In this document: one piece after another, positions 8,731 to 16,238 of the stretch
Layout of the letters: each line of letters begins with the position of its first letter
Numbering within the stretch: position 1 is the stretch's first letter
NCBI RefSeq assembly: GCF_024648825.1
Contig: NZ_JANBBE010000011.1
Span: 248,001 to 312,000 of the forward strand
Length of the DNA stretch: 64,000 bases
Direction: 5' to 3'
Source: Lentzea californiensis
GTDB lineage: Bacteria; Actinomycetota; Actinomycetes; Mycobacteriales; Pseudonocardiaceae
Made by a program: the position numbers and the translations under genes
Notes under the pieces: generated by a model
Database searches by the model: none
Seen by the model: only the letters and a program-made list of their open reading frames with translations
What the model was told of the DNA's origin: nothing

Positions 8731-8894
8731 AAGGCATGTATCGAAGTTTGGTTCGATGAGAGTCGCGCTTGAGGTGGTTCCTGGTGGTGCGGCCGAATGG
8801 CCCGCATACCGGTGTTGTATGTGGGTCGTTCGGCCGTGCCACCAGGGGCCGCCTCGGGCCCGGCTATCGCGGACTAGACTTCGATACAGGCCTT
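8731..8894 (+). repeat. Full-length foldback element, copy 2 (79-nt arm, 7-nt loop)
   Basis: Bases 8731-8809 pair with 8817-8894 with one bulged base (A8756). Of 78 pairs, 60 are Watson-Crick, 15 are G-T on the plus strand, 3 are mismatches and none is A-C; the inner 43 pairs (8767-8809) are unbroken. The right end supplies two bases of the TAA stop of the minus-strand gene at 8893. The left end is 57 bases upstream of the M28 start codon. It lacks any coding capacity for a transposase and is structurally a twin of the element at 7182-7344. Confidence 0.85.
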
Positions 8895-9912
8895 AGTGGC
8901 TGGCTTTCACCATCTGGTCGCCGGCGTGGTCGAGCACCAGGTCCTGAACCTGCTTGCGCGCGTCCACCCTCGCCTTCTGCACGCAGGCCATCAGCTGCGC
9001 CGCGAGCAGTTCTGGTTCGAGCTCGCGCACCTCGGGGCTCAGCGCGATGCCCGTCGTGAGGCCGTTCGAGTCGACCGTCACGCTGATGCCGCCGCGCGTG
9101 GCTTCACCGCTGACGGCCGAGAGCAGCGTGACCAGGTCGAGGTAACGGCGCTGCTCGCGTTCGGCGGCCGCGTCACGGCCCTCCTCCCACCACGTGATCC
9201 GGCGGCGCAGCAAGGCCTGCGCGGTCGCCGGATCCGCCACGGGAACCGTCCACGAGCCGGACGCGGTGTGCAGCATGATCGCGTGCGAATGCGCTGTCAC
9301 GCGGAGGATGCGGGCGAACGACACCCCGGCGTCCACCCGCGAACCGTGCCGCGTGGTCCAGTCGACGCGGTCCGTGCCGATCACCACGCGTGCACCGCTG
9401 CTGTCGAGCACGAGCGGGAACGCGGTCGACCCGAGTTCGAGGATCGGAGCCGAGAGCAGCGACCGGTGGGCCAGCCGGGCGAGTGCGCTGGCCGATCCGG
9501 CGCCGAGCACCCCGGCCGCGCACAACGCCTTCACCGCGATCGCCGCGCCGGGGCTGAGCCGCAACGCGATGCCCGAGCCCGGCAGCACACCGAGCACGAG
9601 CTGCGCGCCCGTCATCAGGGTGGTGGCGGGCAGCCACGAGTGCGGATCGCTCAACCCGTTGCGCCGCAACCAGGACAGCAACGCCCACGCGCACGCCGCC
9701 GCGGCGACCGCCGGAATCGCCGACCACCACGGCATGATGCGCTGCCCCGCCGAGGTCATTCCGGCCAGAACGATGCACACGATGCCGATGGCGACGGGCA
9801 GGACACCGACCGAGAGCAGCAGCAACGTCCTGGTGCGACGCCACCGGGCAGCGAGTGCGTGGACGACCTGGGGATCGTTGATCAGAGGGATCGCGTGGGG
9901 GATGAGCGTCAT
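8893..9912 (-). CDS. Four-TM membrane protein with C-terminal YbaB/EbfC-like domain
   Basis: The 339-residue protein has four likely transmembrane helices (about 30-52, 60-82, 97-115, 124-146). A beta-rich cytoplasmic part (about 160-235) resembles a PH-like segment. The last 80 residues ('SGEATRGGISVTVDSNG', 'ELLAAQLMACVQKAR') match the strand-turn-strand-helix pattern of YbaB/EbfC nucleoid-associated proteins. YbaB proteins bind DNA as dimers; a membrane-anchored version is unusual. The domain call is from pattern memory, not a search. The ATG start is at 9912, with about 130 bases of upstream non-coding DNA that would hold its promoter. Confidence 0.6.
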   Translation of the reverse strand: MTLIPHAIPLINDPQVVHALAARWRRTRTLLLLSVGVLPVAIGIVCIVLAGMTSAGQRIMPWWSAIPAVAAAACAWALLSWLRRNGLSDPHSWLPATTLMTGAQLVLGVLPGSGIALRLSPGAAIAVKALCAAGVLGAGSASALARLAHRSLLSAPILELGSTAFPLVLDSSGARVVIGTDRVDWTTRHGSRVDAGVSFARILRVTAHSHAIMLHTASGSWTVPVADPATAQALLRRRITWWEEGRDAAAEREQRRYLDLVTLLSAVSGEATRGGISVTVDSNGLTTGIALSPEVRELEPELLAAQLMACVQKARVDARKQVQDLVLDHAGDQMVKASH

Positions 9913-10041
9913 GTGGGCGCTCCTCGTCAGCTCTCCGCCGCCACGCTGTGTGGCGTGCGAGCCGACCAGACTTCCCGGCGCACCTGACCGTTAATATGCC
10001 TCAAATGTCCAGATCAGGCAAGCCCTGTCCACTGTGGACGA

Positions 10042-11337
10042 TCAGGGCGCCGTCGTCTTCGCCCGCCTCCCGAGCAGCACGTCGACGGCCAGGAAGATCA
10101 CCAGGGTAACGCCGAGCAGCGGCACGAACCACCCCGCGAGCAGCGTGCCGAGGCCGAGCGCGATCAACGCTCCGCGCGGGGCCTTGCGCCACTGACCACG
10201 CGGGGTCGGACGGCCGAAACCGTTCGTGGGCCTGCGCTTCCACCACATGCGGTAACCGAGCACGACCGAAGCGACCAGTCCACCGCCGATGAGCAACAGC
10301 AGCAACTGGTTGGGCCAGCCGAACAGCACACCCATGTGCGCGTCGATGCCCCACCTCGTCAGCTTCGCGCCCAGCGGGAACTCGTCGAACTTCAGCGAAC
10401 TGACCACCTCTCCGCCGTGCACCGCGACGGCGTCTCCCTGGGAGGGCAGGCCCTTCTCGATCTCGGCCACCTTCCAGGCACCGTCGGGGGTGACGGGAAG
10501 ACTGATCTCGACCGCCTTGGCGTCGATGCCGGACAGCTTCGCGGCACCGGACACGGTGTCGATCTCGCCGTGCCCACCGGCGGACGAGGTGCTCGAACCG
10601 TGGTCGCCGTGGCTCTCACCGGCGCCGGGCATCTTGAGCGCCGGCGTGGACCAGCCGACCGCGGTGCGGAGCATGGCGACGTTCTCGCCCGCGTAGGCCG
10701 ACCACGTGAGGCCGGTGGCGGACAGGAACAACGCGCCGGCCAGCACCCATACGCCGATCAGCCCGTGCGTCCGGATGCGCTTGCTGTTGCGTGCCCGGGA
10801 CACCCACAGGACCAGGCCGCCCAGCGCGACGACCCACAGCCAGGAGGCGGCGAGCTCGCTGTAGAGACGGCCGGGTTCACCGAGCATCAGGTTGCGGTGC
10901 AACTGGTCCAGCGTCGTGCGCAGCGGCAGCACGCCGCTCGACCCGTAGACCACGAGATCACCGGTGACGCGCCCGGTGCCGGGGTCGACGAAGACCGCGC
11001 GGCGTTCGGACTCGCCCAGGCCCTTCTCGGAGAACAGGACGCGGGTCGTGTCACCGGGCTCGGGGGCGGGCCGGACCGCGACGAGCTCACCCTGAGGTGA
11101 CGTCGCGAGCGCGGCGTCGACCTGCTTGGACAGCGGGAGTTGTTGCGCGGTCGCGGGAACGCGGAGCTGATCGGAGTAGACCCACGACTCCAGTTGCGGT
11201 GTCAGGGCGTACAGCACGCCGGTCAACGCGGCGATCAGGATGAACGGGCCGACGAGCACGCCGGCGTAGAAGTGCAGGCGCAGGAAGAGTCCCCGCCACG
11301 CGAACGACGTGCGTGACGGAGCGGCTGTGGTGGTCAT
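10042..11337 (-). CDS. PepSY-associated membrane protein
   Basis: This 431-residue protein has the PepSY_TM layout: an N-terminal helix after 'LRLHFYAGVLVGPFIL' and a periplasmic PepSY segment. The 'LHRNLMLGEPGRLYSELAASWLWVVALGGLVLW' region is split over the second helix. A His-rich loop ('GESHGDHGSSTSSAGGHG'), a second PepSY segment and two or three more helices ('WGIDAHMGVLFGWPNQLLLLL') follow. Family members are linked to iron-siderophore reduction or metal handling. The C-terminal tail is Arg-rich. An upstream membrane gene ends 62 bases before its ATG, so the two probably form one transcript. Confidence 0.85.
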   Translation of the reverse strand: MTTTAAPSRTSFAWRGLFLRLHFYAGVLVGPFILIAALTGVLYALTPQLESWVYSDQLRVPATAQQLPLSKQVDAALATSPQGELVAVRPAPEPGDTTRVLFSEKGLGESERRAVFVDPGTGRVTGDLVVYGSSGVLPLRTTLDQLHRNLMLGEPGRLYSELAASWLWVVALGGLVLWVSRARNSKRIRTHGLIGVWVLAGALFLSATGLTWSAYAGENVAMLRTAVGWSTPALKMPGAGESHGDHGSSTSSAGGHGEIDTVSGAAKLSGIDAKAVEISLPVTPDGAWKVAEIEKGLPSQGDAVAVHGGEVVSSLKFDEFPLGAKLTRWGIDAHMGVLFGWPNQLLLLLIGGGLVASVVLGYRMWWKRRPTNGFGRPTPRGQWRKAPRGALIALGLGTLLAGWFVPLLGVTLVIFLAVDVLLGRRAKTTAP

Positions 11338-11399
11338 GGTGCTCCCAATGGGCGTGAACAGGGGCAGGACCGCTCGGTGAGCGGCCCTGTGAAGGGGAT

Positions 11400-11948
11400 T
11401 CAGACCTGTTCAGCCGGAGGACCGCGCCACGACAGCACGTCCAGGAAGACGATCGCGGTCGGCGCGGGCGAAGGCGTGGCGACGACCAGGGGTGCGGTGG
11501 CGGGCAGGACGGCGAGCCTGCGGGGCAGCGCGGCCGTGACCGCGCGGGCGAGCGCGAGCACGGACCGTTCCGCGGCGGCGAGCACGACGACCGTCAGTGC
11601 CGTGGCCACGACGTGCGAGGCGATCATGCGCGCCGGTTCGGCCTCGTGCGTGTGACGGAACGCCGCGAGCGACACCAGCACGTGCATCGCGAGCTGCCCG
11701 CCGCCGATCAGCAGGAGCAGCTTCCGCCAGGCCAGCTCGTGCCGGGCGAACCCGGCCGTCGCCCACGTGAGCAGCGCGACGAGCGAGAAGACCAGCCCGG
11801 CGTCGGGCAACTGCCCGTCCGCGCTGGAGTGCGCGAGAACCGCGAGCGTCCCGTTGACGATGCCGACGGCAGCACAGCGCGCACGGCGCAGCGGAGCAGT
11901 CGGCAGGGTCACGACCAGCAGCTTAGCGGCAGAATTGGTAGAAACCAC
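11400..11948 (-). CDS. Small integral membrane protein upstream of the PepSY gene
   Basis: The product, about 182 residues, has four to five hydrophobic helices (for example 'LVFSLVALLTWATAGFA', 'LLLLIGGGQLAMHVLVSLAAF', 'ASHVVATALTVVVLAAAE'). A short 'FRHTHEAEPARM' loop could bind a metal, but this is speculative. I do not recognise a named family. The start is uncertain: GTG 11948 or GTG 11912, neither with a convincing ribosome site. It is divergent from the acetyltransferase at 11985 and shares orientation with the PepSY gene, which suggests a two-gene operon. Confidence 0.6.
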   Translation of the reverse strand: MVSTNSAAKLLVVTLPTAPLRRARCAAVGIVNGTLAVLAHSSADGQLPDAGLVFSLVALLTWATAGFARHELAWRKLLLLIGGGQLAMHVLVSLAAFRHTHEAEPARMIASHVVATALTVVVLAAAERSVLALARAVTAALPRRLAVLPATAPLVVATPSPAPTAIVFLDVLSWRGPPAEQV

Positions 11949-11984
11949 CCTACGGATGTTCGGGAAGAACGGTTCAATGCTGCG

Positions 11985-12377
11985 GTGATCTCCTACCGCA
12001 CCGATCTCCACGGACTGACCGAGACCGATCTCGCCGGGTTCTTCGTGGGCTGGCCCACGCCGCCGTCGCCCGCCCAGCACCTCGCCGTGCTGCGCGGGAG
12101 CTATCGCGTGGTGATCGCGCGTTCAGGGGACGACGTCGCCGGCTTCGTGAACATGATCAGCGACGGCGTGCTGACCGCGTTCGTCCCGTGGCTGGAGGTG
12201 CGGCCGGAGTTCCAGGGCCAGGGCATCGGCACGGAGCTGATGCGGCGCATCGTGGCCGAGGCCGCACACCTGTACTCCGTCGACCTCACGTGCGACGACG
12301 CGTTGCGTCCGTACTACGAGCGCCTGGGCATGACCGCGCTGACGGGAATGGGACTGCGCAACCGCTCCGCGATCTAG
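11985..12377 (+). CDS. GNAT-family N-acetyltransferase
   Basis: The 130-residue protein is a compact GNAT domain. It has 'YRVVIARSGDDVAGFVNM' strands, then 'LEVRPEFQGQGIGTELMRRIV', which is motif A with the acetyl-CoA pyrophosphate loop QGQGIG, and ends 'YYERLGMTAL', the common motif B tail. Substrate is unknown. GTG 11985 fits the length of minimal GNAT proteins; the longer frame upstream overlaps the divergent membrane gene. The last four bases overlap the convergent gene at 12374. Confidence 0.85.
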   Translation: MISYRTDLHGLTETDLAGFFVGWPTPPSPAQHLAVLRGSYRVVIARSGDDVAGFVNMISDGVLTAFVPWLEVRPEFQGQGIGTELMRRIVAEAAHLYSVDLTCDDALRPYYERLGMTALTGMGLRNRSAI

Positions 12378-12682
12378 ATGCCCTCGAGGTCCAGGGTCTG
12401 CTGGTGCGGGCCCCCGGTGAACGAACTGGTGAGCAGCCCGGCGGAACGGCAGCGCCCGCACGTCACCGGGGACGTGGTCGCCTTGAAGCGGGTGAAGTCC
12501 CAGCTGCCGGTGCCGACGTGGCAGCCGGGGCCCGGCACCTCCAGCCCGAGCCAGCCCTGCAGCCGCACGGCGTGCACGACGTCGGACCCGTCGAGGTAGC
12601 CGTTGAGCCGCCCCGCGAACCGGTTGCGCGCCTCTGCCGCGGGCGCGCTGAGTGCCTCCTGCAAGAGCGAAATGCCGTTCAT
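12374..12682 (-). CDS. Small protein with CxxC pair, unknown function
   Basis: The 102-residue product shows no family I recognise. It has a helical first half ('LLQEALSAPAAEARNRFAGRL') and a Gly-rich second half containing 'CHVGTGSWDFTRFKAT' and 'CGRCRSAG', which together could be a zinc ribbon or a redox pair. The ATG start is 15 bases downstream of the PadR stop, and the gene overlaps the convergent acetyltransferase by four bases. It is likely in one transcript with the PadR gene. Confidence 0.55.
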   Translation of the reverse strand: MNGISLLQEALSAPAAEARNRFAGRLNGYLDGSDVVHAVRLQGWLGLEVPGPGCHVGTGSWDFTRFKATTSPVTCGRCRSAGLLTSSFTGGPHQQTLDLEGI

Positions 12683-12697
12683 GGACCCGATTCAACC

Positions 12698-13270
12698 TCA
12701 CCCCGGCGCGTCGAGCCGGGCACCACGCCGCTCCAGCACGGTGAGGCTCCTGGCACACCACCGCACGTTGTCCCGCTCGAACGACAAGCCGCGCAACAAC
12801 GTCAGGTACGGCCCGACCCGTTCGGCGGTGGCCAGGAAGTCCTCTTCCGAACGGCCGTCGAGCAGCTTGGCCCTGAGCCGTTCGTAGCGCGCGACCTTCG
12901 CCTCGGCCCACTGCTTGCGTTCGCGGATGGAGGCCAGCACTCCCTCGATATCACCGGAGTCCGCCGCCAGCACCGCCACCAGCAGCTCGTCCCGGATCGC
13001 GGTGGGTTTGTGCGGCCCGGCCGTGAACCCCGTCAGCTCCTCGCGGCCGAGCTCGGTGAGCGAGAACAGGCGCTTGTTCGGCCGGCGTTCCTGCTCGACC
13101 GTCCTGGCGACGATCAGCCCGTCCGCCTCCATGCGGTCCAGCTCCCGGTAGAGCTGCTGCGGCGTGCAGATCCAGAAGTTCGCCACCGACGCGTCGAACG
13201 CCTTGGCCAGGTCGTAACCGGACGACTCCCCGTCGAGCAGGGCCGCCATCACGGCGTTGCGCAGCGACAT
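12698..13270 (-). CDS. PadR-family transcriptional regulator
   Basis: The 190-residue protein opens 'MSLRNAVMAALLDGESSGYDL', the PadR winged-helix signature, with 'YRELDRMEADGLIVAR' as recognition and wing region (about 40-70). A C-terminal four-helix dimerisation part follows (about 95-185). PadR proteins usually repress a divergent gene in response to a small aromatic or drug-like ligand. Here the divergent gene is the NTF2-like protein at 13329, and a palindrome sits between the two. Confidence 0.88.
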   Translation of the reverse strand: MSLRNAVMAALLDGESSGYDLAKAFDASVANFWICTPQQLYRELDRMEADGLIVARTVEQERRPNKRLFSLTELGREELTGFTAGPHKPTAIRDELLVAVLAADSGDIEGVLASIRERKQWAEAKVARYERLRAKLLDGRSEEDFLATAERVGPYLTLLRGLSFERDNVRWCARSLTVLERRGARLDAPG

Positions 13271-13295
13271 AGCAGCAGGTTACGGTGCTCCGACC

Positions 13296-13313
13296 TAGTC
13301 AACAAGTTGAGTA
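13296..13313. promoter_or_regulatory. Candidate PadR operator palindrome
   Basis: The stretch TCAAC-AA-GTTGA (13299-13310), with imperfect matching flanks, lies in the 58-bp gap between padR-like and the divergent NTF2-like gene. Position and dyad symmetry fit an operator; binding is inferred. Confidence 0.5.
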
Positions 13314-13328
13314 TGTGAGGGCGTCGCT

Positions 13329-13724
13329 GTGAACGCATTCCGCAAAGCGGTCGAAGCACGGGACACCGAGGCGATGGCGGCGTGCCTGGCCGACGACGTC
13401 GTGTTCACCAGTCCTGTCGCGTTCACGCCGTACCCCGGCAAGCCGATCACCGCGGCGATCCTGCGCGGGGTGATGCGGGTGTTCGAGAACTTCCGCTACG
13501 AACGCGAGATCGTCGACGGCCAGAACCACGCGCTGGTGTTCCGCACCGAGGTGGGCGGCAAGGAGATCCAGGGCTGCGACTTCCTGCACCTCAACGCCGA
13601 CGGGCTGATCGACGAGTTCACCGTCATGGTGCGGCCGCTGTCCGGCGCCCAGGCCCTGTCCGAGGCGATGGCCGCCCAGTTCGAGCAGATCAAGGCCGAG
13701 GCGCTGGAAGCGTTCAACTCCTGA
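13329..13724 (+). CDS. NTF2/SnoaL-like fold protein
   Basis: The 131-residue protein has the cone-shaped NTF2 pattern: 'FRKAVEARDTEAMAACLADDVVFTSPV' as the helix-strand entrance, 'VFENFRYEREIVDGQNHALVF' and 'CDFLHLNADGLIDEFTVMVRPL' as the closing strands. Members are isomerases, dehydratases or ligand-binding proteins, and no catalytic set can be named here. The start is GTG 13329. The divergent PadR gene and intervening palindrome suggest ligand-controlled expression. Confidence 0.8.
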   Translation: MNAFRKAVEARDTEAMAACLADDVVFTSPVAFTPYPGKPITAAILRGVMRVFENFRYEREIVDGQNHALVFRTEVGGKEIQGCDFLHLNADGLIDEFTVMVRPLSGAQALSEAMAAQFEQIKAEALEAFNS

Positions 13725-13733
13725 CGCAGACCC

Positions 13734-14456
13734 TCACGCGGCTCTTTCGTACACGCTCACGTGCCGCTTGCTGTCCGCGACGAACGGTTCGCCGTTCCAG
13801 CCGCCGTGCCGCTCGCGCAGCCGCAGACCCGCGATCCGCGCCATGAGGTCGAACTCGGACGGGTAGGACAGCCGCTGCCGGATCGCGCCGAACCGGATGC
13901 CGTCCGCGCCGATGTGCACGTGGTTCTCGTCGAGCATCTGGGTGACCGGGTCGTAGCGGTTGACGTCCAGCTCGACGTGGTCCACCTCGACGGCCTCCAC
14001 GTCGATGTACTGGTTGCGTTGCCGCGCCGCCCAGCTCGGCACACCGCACTCGATCACGAACACGCCGTCCGGGGTGAGGTGGCGCGCGGCGTTCTCGAAG
14101 CACCGCACCTGGTCGTCCTGGGTGAGCAGGTTCGTGATCGTGTTGTAGACCAGGTACACCAACGGGTACGTGCGGCCGGTGCCGGCTCTGGACATGTCGC
14201 CCATGACCACGTCGACGTCGGCGCCACCGGGTTTCTCCCGCATGCGCGCGACCATGCCGGGGGAGAGCTCGACGCCGTCCACCTCGACGCCGGACTCCTT
14301 GAGGGGCAACGCGATGCGGCCCGTGCCGATCGCGAACTCCAGGGCGCTCCCGCCGAACGCCGCGAGGAAGCGGACGGTCTCGGCCTCGTCGCCGCGGGGT
14401 GAGTTGTCGTAGTTCTCGGCCGTTTCGGGACTGAAACTCGGGTTGAATCCCTTCAC
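13734..14456 (-). CDS. Class I SAM-dependent methyltransferase
   Basis: About 240 residues with a canonical SAM fold: motif I 'LEFAIGTGRIALPL', 'VDGVELSPGMVARM' carrying the acidic ribose ligand, 'DVVMGDM', and 'LVYLVYNTITNLLTQDDQ'. The C-terminal strands are typical of small-molecule methyltransferases. Acceptor unknown. Three GTG codons (14483, 14465, 14456) are possible; 14456 has GGGG upstream and avoids overlap with the nucleotidyltransferase remnant. The upstream gene ends at 14467, so both sit in one transcript. Confidence 0.8.
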   Translation of the reverse strand: MKGFNPSFSPETAENYDNSPRGDEAETVRFLAAFGGSALEFAIGTGRIALPLKESGVEVDGVELSPGMVARMREKPGGADVDVVMGDMSRAGTGRTYPLVYLVYNTITNLLTQDDQVRCFENAARHLTPDGVFVIECGVPSWAARQRNQYIDVEAVEVDHVELDVNRYDPVTQMLDENHVHIGADGIRFGAIRQRLSYPSEFDLMARIAGLRLRERHGGWNGEPFVADSKRHVSVYERAA

Positions 14457-14466
14457 CCACCCCACG

Positions 14467-14960
14467 CTAGCCGTCGGCGCCACCGAGTTTTCGCCGAGGA
14501 AGTGAGCGCAGCAACGCCAGGTCGTGCAGGTCCCTCTCCCGCGGTTCGTAACCCTGGTGGAAGAGCAGCTGTTGTTCGGCCGACAGGCACCGCACGGGCG
14601 TGCCGAGGATCGTGCCGGTGACGAAGCACTCCGCCGGGTAGTGGAACGGCTCGCCCGGCGTCAGCGAGGACTGCTCGGCGCTACCGTCCTCCGCGAACCG
14701 CAACGGGTGCAGGTCGATCTCGCGCCCGTCCGGATCGGTGAGCACGAACCGGACCGGCCGCCACGACAGGGTTTCCGCGAACCCGCGCGCGGCGAGCGCG
14801 GCGACGACCTGTGGTTCCTGCTCCTCGCGGTGCATGAGGTCGAGGTCGCCGTGCGGCCGGGTCTGTTCACCGGCCAGCGCGTCGACGCCCCATCCGCCAC
14901 CGTGCAGATGTCGAAGTCCTGCAACGCTGCCAAGATCGCGAGCACGTCCTCACCGGTCAC
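14467..14960 (-). pseudogene. Frameshifted nucleotidyltransferase (lincosamide/aminoglycoside ANT-like)
   Basis: Two reading frames must be joined. The first, from GTG 14960, reads 'VTGEDVLAILAALQD'. The second reads 'GGWGVDALAGEQTRPHGD' and continues to the stop at 14467. Together they give the family order, including the GGxxxDxxxGxxxRxHxD nucleotidyltransferase motif, 'DPDGREIDLHPL' and 'CLSAEQQLLFHQGYEPRERDLHDLALL'. The switch falls near 14900-14925, where about seven bases appear missing relative to usual spacing (inference). Lnu/ANT enzymes adenylylate antibiotics. Either a real pseudogene or an assembly error. Confidence 0.7.
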
Positions 14961-15149
14961 GCGCCACATCGTGCAACCGCGGCGAAAACCGCGCCACCGC
15001 ATTCGCGCCGGTGCTGCTAGCTTGGAGGTCGTGCCGGACTTCAAGCTGCCGCTCTACGGCGCTGACACCGAACGCGGCGACCTCGCTCCCTGAGTCGTCC
15101 CGTTCCTCCGCCACCTCTCGCACCTTCGCCTCGCACGGGGAGCTTTGCC

Positions 15150-16157
15150 ATGCGTTCGTTCATCCACGCACTGCCCAAGGTCGAACTGCACGTCCACCTC
15201 GTCGGTTCGGCCGGCCTCGGCACCGTCCTGGAACTCGCCCGGCGCCACCCCGAGGCGGGTGTGCCCACCGACCGCGCCGAACTGGAGCGCTTCTACACGT
15301 TCCGCGACTTCGACCACTTCTTGAAGGTCTTCTGGGCGGTGCAGTCGATGCTGAAGGGCCGCGCCGACGTCCACACCCTCGTCGTCGGCCTGGCCCGTGA
15401 ACTGGCACGGCAGAACGTCAGGTACGCCGAGGTCACCGTGACGCCGCACAACCACCTGACGGACGGCATGTCCGGCGACGAACTCCTCGCGGGACTCGAG
15501 TCCGGGCGCGCGGAAGCCTCGGCGCTGGGGGTCGACCTGGCGTGGTGCTTCGACATCCCGGGCGAGAAGGGCCTGGTCGCCGGCCGGGAGACGCTGGCGT
15601 TCGCGCTGTCCGAACGCCCCGGCGGCCTCGTCTCCTTCGGCCTCGGCGGCCCGGAGGAGGGCATCGGGCGCGCCCAGTTCGCGCCTTTCTTCGACGCGGC
15701 AAGGGAAGCGGGCCTGCACAGCGTGCCGCACGCGGGGGAGACCACCGGCCCGGAGACCGTCTGGTCGGCGGTGCGCGACCTGCGGGCCGAGCGCATCGGC
15801 CACGGCACGAGCTGCCACCAGGACCCGGCGTTGCTGGAACACCTGGCGCTGAAGGGGATCGCGCTGGAGGTGTGCCCGACGTCCAACGTCCGCACGCGGC
15901 AGGTGGCGTCGATCGAGGCGCATCCCGTGCGGCAGATGCTCGACGCCGGTGTGGTGGTCACGCTGAACACCGACGACCCGCCGTTCTTCGGCGCGACGCT
16001 GGAAGGCGAGTACCTGGCGGTGGCCACCGCGCTCGGCCTCGGACACGCGGAGGTCGCGAAGCTGGCGGAGAACGCCGTGCTGGCCTCGTTCCTGCCGAAC
16101 GACCGCAAGACGCCGCTGCTGAAGGAGATCGCGAACGTCCTGTCGTCGGTTGGCTGA
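15150..16157 (+). CDS. add: Adenosine deaminase
   Basis: The 335-residue protein carries the metal-dependent deaminase signatures. 'KVELHVHLVGS' has the HxH zinc pair at 14/16, 'HSVPHAGETTGPE' the zinc His and catalytic Glu, 'ERIGHGTSC' another His, and 'LNTDDPPFFGATLEGEY' the catalytic Asp pair. It converts adenosine (or a close analogue) to inosine in purine salvage. Closely related deaminases also act on adenine or modified nucleosides, so the substrate is probable only. ATG 15150 has GGGGAG nine bases upstream. Confidence 0.9.
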   Translation: MRSFIHALPKVELHVHLVGSAGLGTVLELARRHPEAGVPTDRAELERFYTFRDFDHFLKVFWAVQSMLKGRADVHTLVVGLARELARQNVRYAEVTVTPHNHLTDGMSGDELLAGLESGRAEASALGVDLAWCFDIPGEKGLVAGRETLAFALSERPGGLVSFGLGGPEEGIGRAQFAPFFDAAREAGLHSVPHAGETTGPETVWSAVRDLRAERIGHGTSCHQDPALLEHLALKGIALEVCPTSNVRTRQVASIEAHPVRQMLDAGVVVTLNTDDPPFFGATLEGEYLAVATALGLGHAEVAKLAENAVLASFLPNDRKTPLLKEIANVLSSVG

Positions 16158-16238
16158 ACGTCCGGTATCTGGTCGGCGGCACACGACGTGGTGGTTCGGG
16201 CACCATGGAGGGGCAATGACATCAACCTCGGGGGTCTT

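Noticed and set aside
10026-10038. GTCCAC-T-GTGGAC dyad after the PepSY gene
   Set aside because: A short 6-bp dyad of a common actinomycete motif; a similar CCACTGTGGA occurs inside a coding region at about 53080, so it is not specific.
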